A stretch of DNA of 36,501 nucleotides from Oscillospiraceae bacterium (lineage in GTDB: Bacteria > Bacillota > Clostridia > Oscillospirales > CAG-272), in the NCBI GenBank assembly GCA_015064585.1, contig SVRY01000025.1, positions 1 to 36,501 of the forward strand. Direction: 5' to 3'. Shown one piece after another: positions 21,565 to 28,822 of the stretch. The notes beneath the pieces were generated by a model. It was not told the origin of the DNA. It searched no databases and worked only from the letters and a program-made list of their open reading frames with translations. The translations under genes were made by a program, and so were the position numbers. The stretch's first letter is position 1. Each line of letters begins with the position of its first letter.

Positions 21565-21593
21565 TTGACAGAAGTTTTACTTTGGAGTAAAAT
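21565..21593 (+). promoter_or_regulatory. Promoter of the 21624 membrane-protein gene
   Basis: TTGACA (21565-21570), 17-bp spacer, TAAAAT (21588-21593), divergent from the three-gene group. Confidence 0.8.
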
Positions 21594-21623
21594 AATAAAA
21601 GTACTATCCGAAGGGAGAACCTT

Positions 21624-22145
21624 ATGAAATTTATCGCAGAAAGAAAAAGCGGCAAAGTGACGAGTCTTACGGTGCTGTTGTATGTGGTGGGCGTTTTACT
21701 GTTTTTGATTCCTGCCTATATCGGCATGACCTATGGGGCATTTTTGCAGTTTAGCAGTATTATTGTATTGGCGTTTGCCATTCAACTGACCATTCGCTAT
21801 ATGCTTACCTCCTTTACCTATGAGATCTATGACTATGCCTCCTCTGCGTCCTCCTATCCTGTGCTCAATATCTACCGTACCCAGGGTGAGCGCAGTACGC
21901 TGCTCGCAAGCTGCGGATTTGAGGATATGATCTCCATCGAAAAAAGGTCAAAAATAGAAGATAATGTGTCCAAAGCCGCCAATTACTGTCCCGAATTCGG
22001 CGCCAAAAATGTGTACCGTATATTATTTTCCGACGGTAATAAGGAAAAGGCGATCTACTTGCAGTGTGACGAGAGTTTTGCCGCAGCGCTTTCTGAGCGC
22101 ATCATGCTGTACGGTGTGAATAGAGAAACCATTGAAAATGGATGA
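21624..22145 (+). CDS. Membrane protein of unknown function
   Basis: A 173-residue protein with two adjacent membrane segments (about 14-31 and 40-58) and a soluble C-terminal domain (about 65-173) containing SCGFEDMISIEKR and KEKAIYLQCDESFAAALSERI. The two-segment hairpin followed by a cytoplasmic domain resembles bacterial PH-like membrane proteins, but no family is assigned with confidence. GGGAGAA precedes the ATG. It has its own promoter and shares a terminator with the convergent P-type ATPase gene. Confidence 0.65.
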   Translation: MKFIAERKSGKVTSLTVLLYVVGVLLFLIPAYIGMTYGAFLQFSSIIVLAFAIQLTIRYMLTSFTYEIYDYASSASSYPVLNIYRTQGERSTLLASCGFEDMISIEKRSKIEDNVSKAANYCPEFGAKNVYRILFSDGNKEKAIYLQCDESFAAALSERIMLYGVNRETIENG

Positions 22146-22146
22146 T

Positions 22147-22190
22147 AAAAAGCGTTTTGTATAGTGAATGGCTACACAAAACGCTTTTTT
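22147..22190. terminator. Bidirectional terminator
   Basis: AAAAAGCGTTTTGTaTAG pairs with CTAcACAAAACGCTTTTT around a 7-base loop; A-run and T-run on the two sides allow termination in both directions. Confidence 0.9.
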
Positions 22191-22213
22191 GTTGTTTACA
22201 AAAGTATGAAAAT

Positions 22214-24100
22214 TTATAACCGCATAGCACCAAGGGAATTCAGAATGGCAATCACTGCCACTCCCACATCCCCAAAGACGGCGATCCAGGTCATTGCCAT
22301 GCCGGGGACAGTGAGAAGGGATGCGGCAACGGCGAGATCCAAAAGCATGATGGCAGCTTTGACGCCCAGTGCCAGTATTACGTTTTGCCGCACGATCTGC
22401 ATGGTTTTTCGAGAGATTGCGATGGCTTTGACGATGGCAGAGGGGTTATCGTCCATGAGAACGATATCGGCAGCTTCGATGGCGGCGTCCGAGCCGATGG
22501 CACCCATGGCGATACCGACATCTGCTCTTGCCAAAACCGGCGCATCGTTGATGCCATCTCCCACAAAGGCAACCGCTCCTTTGGTATTTTTTTGGATGCT
22601 TTCAAAATGAGATACCTTATCCTGCGGAAGCAATTCGGCGTGCATTTCGGAAATGCCAAGATGATCGGACAGTACTTTTGCCGTTTCCTTGCGGTCGCCT
22701 GTCAAAAGAACCGTTCTGATACCCTTTGCCGAAAGGGTTTTTATGGTTTTGGCAGAATCTTTTTTAGGCGTATCGGTAATGAGGATATATCCCAAATATG
22801 TTTGATCGTATGCCGCATGAATGCAGGTTCCTTCGGCTTTTTCGGAAATTTTGATGGAGATCCCGTTTTCGGCAAGCAGCTTTGCATTCCCCAAAAGGAT
22901 CGTTTTCCCTTTGAGTTTCGCTTTGATACCGCCGCCTGCAATTTCTTCCGCATGATCGATCATATCGGGGACAAGGGGGCGTTGATTGGCTTCTTTCAGT
23001 GAAAGAGCGATGGGATGATTGCTGTATTGCTCAGCGGCAGCGGCAAGGTAAAGAAGTTCTTCTTTACTGATTCCTTGGGAATATACTTCCTTAACCTTGA
23101 AGCTTCCTTCGGTCAGGGTTCCTGTTTTATCAAATACCACCGTGTCGACCCTGGAAAGCATTTCCAAATGATTGGCACCTTTGATGAGAATGCCGTGGCG
23201 GGATGCTCCTCCAATACCTCCAAAGAACGCCATGGGAACCGAGATCACAAGGGCGCAGGGGCAGGAAACGATGAGGAATACAAGGGCGGTATGGATCCAG
23301 CTTGACCAGACGGCAAAGCTGCCGATACCTAAAAACAGAGGGGGGATGACCGCTAGCAAGAGGGCAGAGAGCACTACCGAAGGGGTATAATATTTGGAAA
23401 AACGGGTGATGAACTTTTCGGTTTTTGCCTTGTGCATTTCGGAGTTTTCCACAAGCTCCATGATCTTTGCGGCAGTGGACTCGGTAAAGGGCTTGGTACA
23501 GCGAATTTTCAGCACCCCTTGCAGATTGACAGAGCTGCTGTAGACCGTGTCGCCTTCTTTGACGTCTCTCGGCACCGATTCGCCGGTGAGAGCGGCGGTA
23601 TCAAGGGAAGAGAACCCCTCCACGATCTTTCCGTCCAGCGGAATTTTTTCGCCGGGTCTTACCAGAACGATATCTCCGATCTGTACTTCTTCGGGAGATA
23701 CTTCCCGTATTTCACCGTCTTTTAACAGATTGGCGGATTCGGGCATGATGTCAAGCAGTGCGGAAATAGAATTGCGGCTTTTGCCCACAGCAATACTCTG
23801 GAACAGCTCGCCCACTTGATAAAACAGCATAACAGCCACACCTTCGGGCGCCTCTCCCACCGCAAAGGCACCGATGGAAGCAATGCTCATGAGGAAGTTT
23901 TCGTCAAATACCTGTCCTCTGCCAATACCGCCCGCAGCTTTGATGAGGACATCATAACCGATGAGCAGATAGGCGGGCAACATTACAAGAATGCCCGGAA
24001 GCAAGGACAGCGCAAAAACTTTTATCAAAACAAATCCCGCGATAAAAAGGGAAGCAGATATCAGGATCCGATAGAGTGTTTTCTTTTGCTTTCTTGTCAT
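22214..24100 (-). CDS. P1B-type heavy-metal-translocating ATPase, Zn/Cd class
   Basis: A 628-residue metal-exporting P-type ATPase. Motifs in order: TGES (172-175), the intramembrane CPC (280-282, in SCPCALV), phosphorylated Asp324 in DKTGT, SNHPIAL (the P1B HP motif), and GDGINDAP. The CPC plus the C-terminal DLAVAASLLTVPGMA region suit the Zn/Cd/Pb class (P1B-2). No N-terminal metal-binding domain is present; it is supplied by the separate HMA gene one base upstream. With the SmtB-type repressor this forms a zinc/cadmium efflux operon. Confidence 0.9.
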   Translation of the reverse strand: MTRKQKKTLYRILISASLFIAGFVLIKVFALSLLPGILVMLPAYLLIGYDVLIKAAGGIGRGQVFDENFLMSIASIGAFAVGEAPEGVAVMLFYQVGELFQSIAVGKSRNSISALLDIMPESANLLKDGEIREVSPEEVQIGDIVLVRPGEKIPLDGKIVEGFSSLDTAALTGESVPRDVKEGDTVYSSSVNLQGVLKIRCTKPFTESTAAKIMELVENSEMHKAKTEKFITRFSKYYTPSVVLSALLLAVIPPLFLGIGSFAVWSSWIHTALVFLIVSCPCALVISVPMAFFGGIGGASRHGILIKGANHLEMLSRVDTVVFDKTGTLTEGSFKVKEVYSQGISKEELLYLAAAAEQYSNHPIALSLKEANQRPLVPDMIDHAEEIAGGGIKAKLKGKTILLGNAKLLAENGISIKISEKAEGTCIHAAYDQTYLGYILITDTPKKDSAKTIKTLSAKGIRTVLLTGDRKETAKVLSDHLGISEMHAELLPQDKVSHFESIQKNTKGAVAFVGDGINDAPVLARADVGIAMGAIGSDAAIEAADIVLMDDNPSAIVKAIAISRKTMQIVRQNVILALGVKAAIMLLDLAVAASLLTVPGMAMTWIAVFGDVGVAVIAILNSLGAMRL

Positions 24101-24101
24101 A

Positions 24102-24317
24102 TTACTTGATCTTGCAGTCGGGATCTACCTTGGCAATGGCTTTTTTGGCAAGCTCCAAGATTTGTGCAAAACGGTTATCGTCGGCATCCAGCATCATTTT
24201 CTGCGTCATAAAGCTGACGGTGCAGTTGTTGACGCCGTCAATGGCTTTGATGCCGCGCTCCATTTTTGCCGCGCAGTTTGCGCAGTCCAGGTTTTCTAAT
24301 TTGAAAATTTTGGTCAT
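24102..24317 (-). CDS. Stand-alone HMA metal-binding protein
   Basis: A 71-residue heavy-metal-associated domain with DCANC (C12, C15) in the usual GMxCxxC position, here NLDCANC. It ends one base before the ATPase start, so translation is likely coupled. It appears to be the detached N-terminal metal-binding domain of the pump, or a chaperone feeding it. The basic/acidic pattern fits a ferredoxin-like beta-alpha-beta fold. Confidence 0.88.
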   Translation of the reverse strand: MTKIFKLENLDCANCAAKMERGIKAIDGVNNCTVSFMTQKMMLDADDNRFAQILELAKKAIAKVDPDCKIK

Positions 24318-24337
24318 GATGATATCTCCTATGTATG

Positions 24338-24658
24338 TTATTCTAATATATGTGCCATGCCGGCGCGCAAAATGCCCGAAACATGGTCATCGTCCAAAGA
24401 ATAAAAAATGTTTTTTCCCTCTCGGCGTGTTTTAACAAGTCTGGCTTGCTTGAGAGTGCGCAGTTGATGGGAAATGGCAGACAGGGTCATGCCTAAACTA
24501 TCTGCGATATCGCAAACCTTTTTTTCGCCTTCGATCAGTGAAAAAAGAATGCCAAGACGGGTGCTGTCGCCAAAGATCTTGAAAAGATCGGCAAGGTCGT
24601 AAAGCTGCGCTTCGCCAAGCGCCGGCATTTTGATCACAACTTCATGGGTATGTTCCAT
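24338..24658 (-). CDS. ArsR/SmtB-family zinc-responsive repressor
   Basis: A 106-residue winged-helix repressor. The recognition helix lies in LGMTLSAISHQLRTLKQ. The alpha-5 zinc site is complete: D90-x-H92 ... H103-x2-E106, the same spacing as SmtB (D104, H106, H117, E120). This predicts Zn sensing and derepression when zinc is bound. It is the first gene of the efflux operon, with GGAGAAAC before the ATG and a perfect 16-bp dyad between promoter and gene. Confidence 0.9.
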   Translation of the reverse strand: MEHTHEVVIKMPALGEAQLYDLADLFKIFGDSTRLGILFSLIEGEKKVCDIADSLGMTLSAISHQLRTLKQARLVKTRREGKNIFYSLDDDHVSGILRAGMAHILE

Positions 24659-24677
24659 CTGTTTCTCCTTTCATCAA

Positions 24678-24693
24678 TTGAACAATTGTTCAA
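24678..24693 (-). promoter_or_regulatory. SmtB/CzrA-type operator
   Basis: TTGAACAATTGTTCAA is a perfect palindrome containing the TGAACA..TGTTCA core bound by ArsR-family zinc sensors. It sits over the predicted transcription start, just downstream of the -10 at 24698. Confidence 0.82.
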
Positions 24694-24697
24694 ACAT

Positions 24698-24725
24698 AGT
24701 ATACACCAAATGACTTATTTGTCAA
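24698..24725 (-). promoter_or_regulatory. Promoter of the zinc-efflux operon
   Basis: On the minus strand TTGACA (24725-24720), 16-bp spacer, TATACT (24703-24698). From here to 24841 I see no gene or other clear element. Confidence 0.8.
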
Positions 24726-24841
24726 GAGGGAATGATAAAAAATTTAAAATATAATTCGTTCGTTGGAGGGCACAAAAAATGAGGCGATTCTTTATGCATA
24801 GTGATGAAATTGGCAGGAAGTGTCGGCTTAAAGTGATTTGC

Positions 24842-24891
24842 GTTATATAAACGAAATACCGCCCAACGGGGCGGTATTTCGTTTATATAAC
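24842..24891. terminator. Perfect 23-bp inverted repeat at the end of the permease gene
   Basis: Arms 24842-24864 and 24869-24891 are exactly complementary with a 4-base loop, AACG. The right arm includes the permease stop codon and its last codons. There is no separate T-run, so termination or mRNA 3'-end protection is inferred from position and stability. Confidence 0.65.
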
Positions 24892-26196
24892 AAGTTGCAG
24901 TGCGGCAAGGGAGGCAACAAGGGCGGGCAGGGAAACGGCAACGCCGTATTTTGTGAAATCCATAAAACCGAATTTGATGTTCTTTTCCCGTAAGATCGAC
25001 ATCCACATGATGCCGGCAAGGGCACCGACCGGGGTAAAGATGGCGCCCAGGTTGGAAGCGGCAATGACCGCATAGGCAGCACCTGTGCCTGCCACACCCG
25101 AAAGCGGAGAGAGAATAGAGCTGAAAAAGACGCTCATGGGGATATTGTTAATAACATTGCAGGCAAGGAAGGAAGCAAAGCCATAGCTGTAAATGTTACC
25201 GCCCAAACCAAGAAAATCGGTGATCTTTGTCGTGATACCGTATCGCTCCAAGGTTAAGATCAAAACGAACATGGAAAGCATGAAGGGGGCAAGCTGCCAG
25301 GGAATACGGAAAAAGGTGTGGGTCATTTCCAGTGGACGGCGGCGCCGGATCAGGCAGTAGATGCTTGTCATGCTAAACAGAGAAAGGGCAAAGCCGAAGC
25401 AGATGATCCACATGGGAAGGGACAGGAAGGATGCTATGGCAACAAGGACGGTACAGGCACCAAGATGTAAAAGCCCAATAATCAATAGCCCTTTATCGGC
25501 AATACGCAATTTAGCGCTTGGCAGGGCTTTTAGCGGCTTTTTCAGTTTCTTGCGAAACAGAAGCCACAGAACAGCAAGCGAAACGATGCCTGCTGCGATG
25601 GTTGGCAGGAACATTTTTAAGAAGTAATCTAAAAAACCGATCCCGCCTGCGGTTGCCAAATAGATATTGGTGGGATTTCCGATGATAAAGGTCATGCTCC
25701 AGCTGTTGGCGGCAACAAATTCGGTGACAAGATAGGGAATGGGATCAATGCCGGCGTTTGCCGCAAAGTAGCAGATAAAGGGGGTGAAAGTCAAGATCAC
25801 GATATCGTTGGAGGTGAAAACAGTCAAAAGAGACACGGTGCCGTACAGCATGAAAAAAAGCGTCATTTGCCCATTTCCCGCATGGGAGAGCATTTTGGCG
25901 GCAAGGTAGCGGAAAAATCCCACTTCGTCCAAAAACACCGAAAGAGCGGTCATGGATAAAAACAAAGTCAGAATTTTTAGCGGATTGATGGCACTGTCGC
26001 TTGTCATTTCGGCAAGCACTTCTTTTATGGGGCAATTGCCCGAAAAAATGAGGATCAGCGCACCCAAAAGAGCAATGATCCAATAGGTATCCATGCCCAG
26101 TTTGCCAATGCGCATTCTGGGAAAGAAAAGCACAGCGGCGATGAGGAGCAGGCAGGTGAGAAGAAAGACGATCAGAGAGAAAAGCAAAGAAGGCAA
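24883..26196 (-). CDS. ArsB/NhaD-family ion permease
   Basis: About 437 residues and 11-12 membrane segments. The pattern LSMTALSVFLDEVGFFRYLAAKML, VFTSNDIVILTFTPFI and FIIGNPTNIYLA belongs to the ArsB/NhaD (COG1055) ion-transporter superfamily. The second-half repeat CNVINNIPMSVFFSSIL and ASNLGAIFTPVGALAGIMW is also typical. Arsenite efflux or Na+/H+ exchange are both possible; no arsC or arsR partner is adjacent beyond the zinc repressor. The frame opens at a GTG (26232), but that lies in the promoter -10, so translation must start later; TTG 26196 with AAGGA upstream is my choice, TTG 26187 the alternative. Confidence 0.78.
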   Translation of the reverse strand: MPSLLFSLIVFLLTCLLLIAAVLFFPRMRIGKLGMDTYWIIALLGALILIFSGNCPIKEVLAEMTSDSAINPLKILTLFLSMTALSVFLDEVGFFRYLAAKMLSHAGNGQMTLFFMLYGTVSLLTVFTSNDIVILTFTPFICYFAANAGIDPIPYLVTEFVAANSWSMTFIIGNPTNIYLATAGGIGFLDYFLKMFLPTIAAGIVSLAVLWLLFRKKLKKPLKALPSAKLRIADKGLLIIGLLHLGACTVLVAIASFLSLPMWIICFGFALSLFSMTSIYCLIRRRRPLEMTHTFFRIPWQLAPFMLSMFVLILTLERYGITTKITDFLGLGGNIYSYGFASFLACNVINNIPMSVFFSSILSPLSGVAGTGAAYAVIAASNLGAIFTPVGALAGIMWMSILREKNIKFGFMDFTKYGVAVSLPALVASLAALQLVI

Positions 26197-26222
26197 CCTC
26201 TTTTCCTTGTTATTTCCGTAAC

Positions 26223-26251
26223 AATATAACACAAAGCGGTATCATCGTCAA
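26223..26251 (-). promoter_or_regulatory. Promoter of the permease gene
   Basis: On the minus strand TTGACG (26251-26246), 17-bp spacer, TATATT (26228-26223). It fixes the translation start downstream of 26216. Confidence 0.75.
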
Positions 26252-26336
26252 TGGATTTTATAAAAAATATTGAAAACAAGTTTACAAATGCATAATAATG
26301 TGGTATAGTAATACCTTGTATTACCTTGTATTTAAA

Positions 26337-26366
26337 TTGATATAGAATGGTTCCGTATGATATGAT
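26337..26366 (+). promoter_or_regulatory. Possible promoter of nfnAB with upstream repeats
   Basis: TTGATA (26337-26342), 18-bp spacer, TATGAT (26361-26366). Upstream, TACCTTGTAT is repeated in tandem (26312-26331), and GGTAT/ATACC forms a small dyad (26302-26315). These could be regulator sites. Confidence 0.4.
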
Positions 26367-26388
26367 ATGCGGCAGAATGGAGATTATA

Positions 26389-27246
26389 ATGTATAAGATC
26401 TTATCCAAAGAACAACTCAATCCGACAGTGACCCGTATTTCGGTATATGCGCCGCTGGTTGCTAAAAAAGCAGAGCCGGGGCAGTTTATTATTTTGCGCG
26501 TGACAAAGGACGGCGAACGTATTCCTTTGACGGTTGCGGGGTATGACAGAGCGGCAGGCAGTGTGACGGTGATCTTTCAGATCGTCGGTGCCACCACCGC
26601 AAAATTGAACAGCTTGCAGGTTGGTGACAGCCTTTGCGATTTTGTAGGACCTCTCGGGGTGGCGACCCATACGGAGGGACTGAAAAAGGTGCTGATCGTG
26701 GGCGGCGGTGTGGGCTGTGCCATTGCGCTTCCCATTGCAGAGAAACTGCACGCAGAGGGGGCAGAGGTGACCTCGGTCATCGGTTTTAGAAATAAGGATC
26801 TTTTGATTTTGGAAGATGAATTCCGCGCGGCATCCAAAGAGCTTGTTGTCATGACCGATGACGGAAGCTACGGAAATAAAGGAAACGTGACCATGCCCCT
26901 TGCTGAAATGTTCGCACGTGGGGAAACTTTTGATCATATTATTGCCATTGGACCGCTTGTCATGATGAAATTTGTTGCCAAGACCTGCAAGCCAACGGGG
27001 ATTCCCTTGACCGTTTCCATGAACCCCATTATGATCGACGGCACGGGTATGTGCGGAGGCTGCCGTCTTAGCCTGATCGGTGAGGACGGTAAGCGCGTGA
27101 CCAAATTCGCCTGCGTGGACGGCCCCGATTTTGACGGATATGCCGTTGACTTTGACGAAGCAATGACCCGCGGCGGTATGTACCGTTCGTTGGAAAGACA
27201 TGCTTACGAGGATCAGTGCAATCTCTTGAATCAGGAGGTTAAATAA
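26389..27246 (+). CDS. nfnA: NfnA-type ferredoxin-NADP oxidoreductase subunit (FAD, 2Fe-2S)
   Basis: About 285 residues. The N-terminal half is the flavin-binding barrel (PGQFIILRV, RIPLTVAGYD), followed by the NAD-binding fold (VLIVGGGVGCAIALPIAEKL). The C-terminal DGTGMCGGCR ... FACVDGPDFDG region carries the [2Fe-2S] ligands. With the next gene it forms NfnAB, which couples reduced ferredoxin, NADH and NADP+ by electron bifurcation in anaerobes. It is also annotated as sulfide dehydrogenase beta subunit in some genomes. Start ATG 26389 has GGAG eight bases upstream. The stop is one base from the next ATG. Confidence 0.88.
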   Translation: MYKILSKEQLNPTVTRISVYAPLVAKKAEPGQFIILRVTKDGERIPLTVAGYDRAAGSVTVIFQIVGATTAKLNSLQVGDSLCDFVGPLGVATHTEGLKKVLIVGGGVGCAIALPIAEKLHAEGAEVTSVIGFRNKDLLILEDEFRAASKELVVMTDDGSYGNKGNVTMPLAEMFARGETFDHIIAIGPLVMMKFVAKTCKPTGIPLTVSMNPIMIDGTGMCGGCRLSLIGEDGKRVTKFACVDGPDFDGYAVDFDEAMTRGGMYRSLERHAYEDQCNLLNQEVK

Positions 27247-27247
27247 T

Positions 27248-28654
27248 ATGAGAAATATGTCTTTAAATAAAACTCCCATGCCAGAGCGAGCCCCCGAGGT
27301 GCGCAATAAGGACTTTTTGGAGGTAACCGAGGGGTATACCGAACAAATGGCAGTAGAAGAGGCGAACCGTTGCCTTGACTGTAAAAATATGCCCTGTGTG
27401 GCGGGCTGTCCTGTCAATATCCATATTCCCGATTTCATTTCTTGCATCAAGGAAATGGACTTCGAGGGCGCGGCAAAGGTGATTGCGAGGTCCAGCTCTC
27501 TGCCTGCCATTTGCGGCAGAGTCTGCCCCCAGGAGACTCAGTGCGAAAGCAAGTGTGTGCGCGGTATTAAGGGCGAGCCGGTTGCCATCGGACGTTTGGA
27601 ACGCTATGTGGCTGACCGCGCGCTGGAAAAGGAAATTGAGAAAACAGAAATTGAAAAGAACGGGCATCGCGTGGCGGTGGTAGGCTCGGGCCCCAGCGGA
27701 CTTGCCTGCGCGGGTGAGCTTGCCGTCAGAGGATACGAGGTAACGGTATTTGAAGCACTGCATGAGGCGGGCGGCGTATTGGTTTACGGTATTCCCGAAT
27801 TCCGTCTGCCCAAGAGCATTGTGGCAAAGGAAATTGAAAAGCTTTCCGCCATGGGTGTGAAGATCGAAACAAACGTGGTAATCGGCAAAACTTTGACGGT
27901 GGATGAACTGTTTGAAGAGGGCTTTGAAGCGGTATTTATCGGCTCCGGCGCGGGACTTCCCAACTTTATGAACATTCCCGGCGAGGGGCTTTGCGGCGTA
28001 TATTCCGCAAACGAGTTTTTGACCCGTAACAACTTAATGAAAGCATATTTGGATGATTCTGCCACCCCCTGCATGAAGGGCGGAAAAGTGGCAGTCGTTG
28101 GCGGCGGTAACGTGGCAATGGATGCCGCCAGAACCGCTTTGCGTTTGGGAGCCGATGTCACTCTTATTTACCGACGCAGTATGGAAGAACTGCCTGCCAG
28201 AAAAGAAGAAGTGGAACACGCAAAAGAAGAAGGCATTCGCTTCAATCTGCTGACCAATCCTGTGGAAATTCTGGGGTATCGTAATCCCGAAGATCCAAGA
28301 GATCCCAAAAACGGCTTTGTGACCGGTATCAAATGTGTCCGCATGGAACTGGGGGCTCCCGATGAAAAGGGAAGACGCCGTCCTATGGTGATTCCCGGAA
28401 GCGAATTCACGCTGGAAGCGGATACCGTGATCATGGCAATCGGCACCAGCCCCAATCCGCTGATCCGTTCCACCACCGAGGGTCTTGAAACAAAGAGCTG
28501 GGGCGGTATTATTGCCGATGAAAACGGTGCCACCACAAGAGAGGGCGTATTTGCGGGCGGGGACGCTGTCACAGGGGCAGCCACCGTTATTTCCGCCATG
28601 GGGGCGGGTAAAAAAGCCGCCGCGGCAATTGACGCATACATTCAGTCCAAATAA
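27248..28654 (+). CDS. nfnB: NfnB-type / glutamate synthase small-subunit-like oxidoreductase
   Basis: A 468-residue GltD-family flavoprotein. The N-terminal Cys-rich domain (CLDCKNMPCVAGCPVNIHIP and CGRVCPQETQCESKCVRG) binds two 4Fe-4S clusters. Two Rossmann folds follow (AVVGSGPSGLACAGELA for FAD, VAVVGGGNVAMDAARTALRLG for NADPH). The N-terminal ferredoxin domain is not fused to a glutamate synthase large subunit, and nfnA precedes it, so NfnB is preferred over GltD. AGGAGG precedes the ATG inside the end of nfnA. A terminator follows. Confidence 0.9.
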   Translation: MRNMSLNKTPMPERAPEVRNKDFLEVTEGYTEQMAVEEANRCLDCKNMPCVAGCPVNIHIPDFISCIKEMDFEGAAKVIARSSSLPAICGRVCPQETQCESKCVRGIKGEPVAIGRLERYVADRALEKEIEKTEIEKNGHRVAVVGSGPSGLACAGELAVRGYEVTVFEALHEAGGVLVYGIPEFRLPKSIVAKEIEKLSAMGVKIETNVVIGKTLTVDELFEEGFEAVFIGSGAGLPNFMNIPGEGLCGVYSANEFLTRNNLMKAYLDDSATPCMKGGKVAVVGGGNVAMDAARTALRLGADVTLIYRRSMEELPARKEEVEHAKEEGIRFNLLTNPVEILGYRNPEDPRDPKNGFVTGIKCVRMELGAPDEKGRRRPMVIPGSEFTLEADTVIMAIGTSPNPLIRSTTEGLETKSWGGIIADENGATTREGVFAGGDAVTGAATVISAMGAGKKAAAAIDAYIQSK

Positions 28655-28661
28655 TATAACG

Positions 28662-28686
28662 AAAGACCTGCTTCGGTAGGTCTTTT
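28662..28686 (+). terminator. Terminator of nfnAB
   Basis: AAAGACCTGC pairs with GTAGGTCTTT around a TTCG tetraloop, then TTT. The loop gives an extra-stable UUCG hairpin in RNA. Confidence 0.88.
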
Positions 28687-28752
28687 TCATTTGGGGTGTA
28701 ATAAAAAATAACAATGTTTACATAATATTTACAGAATCAAGAAAAGGTAAGA

Positions 28753-28781
28753 TTGACACAAAAATATTATTATGGTATAAT
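28753..28781 (+). promoter_or_regulatory. Promoter of the serpin gene
   Basis: TTGACA (28753-28758), 17-bp spacer, TATAAT (28776-28781). Confidence 0.88.
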
Positions 28782-28782
28782 A

Positions 28783-28805
28783 TTTACAGTAAGAAATACT
28801 GTAAA
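28783..28805 (+). promoter_or_regulatory. Palindromic candidate operator of the serpin gene
   Basis: TTTACAGTA and TACTGTAAA (28783-28791, 28797-28805) are perfectly complementary with a 5-base centre, directly after the -10. ATAATATTTACAG (28777-28789) also occurs at 28722-28734, 55 bp upstream in the same orientation, so a regulator could bind two sites around the promoter. Confidence 0.6.
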
Positions 28806-28822
28806 TTAAGGAGGGAACCGAT

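Noticed and set aside
22385-23002. Plus-strand frame opposite the P-type ATPase
   Set aside because: Antisense to a gene with every P1B motif; no supporting start signal.
26197-26232. GTG start for the ArsB/NhaD-family permease
   Set aside because: It overlaps the promoter -10 and would be upstream of the transcription start.
26401-27510. Long minus-strand frame opposite nfnAB
   Set aside because: It is antisense to two clearly recognisable genes, has no ribosome binding site and no recognisable domain.
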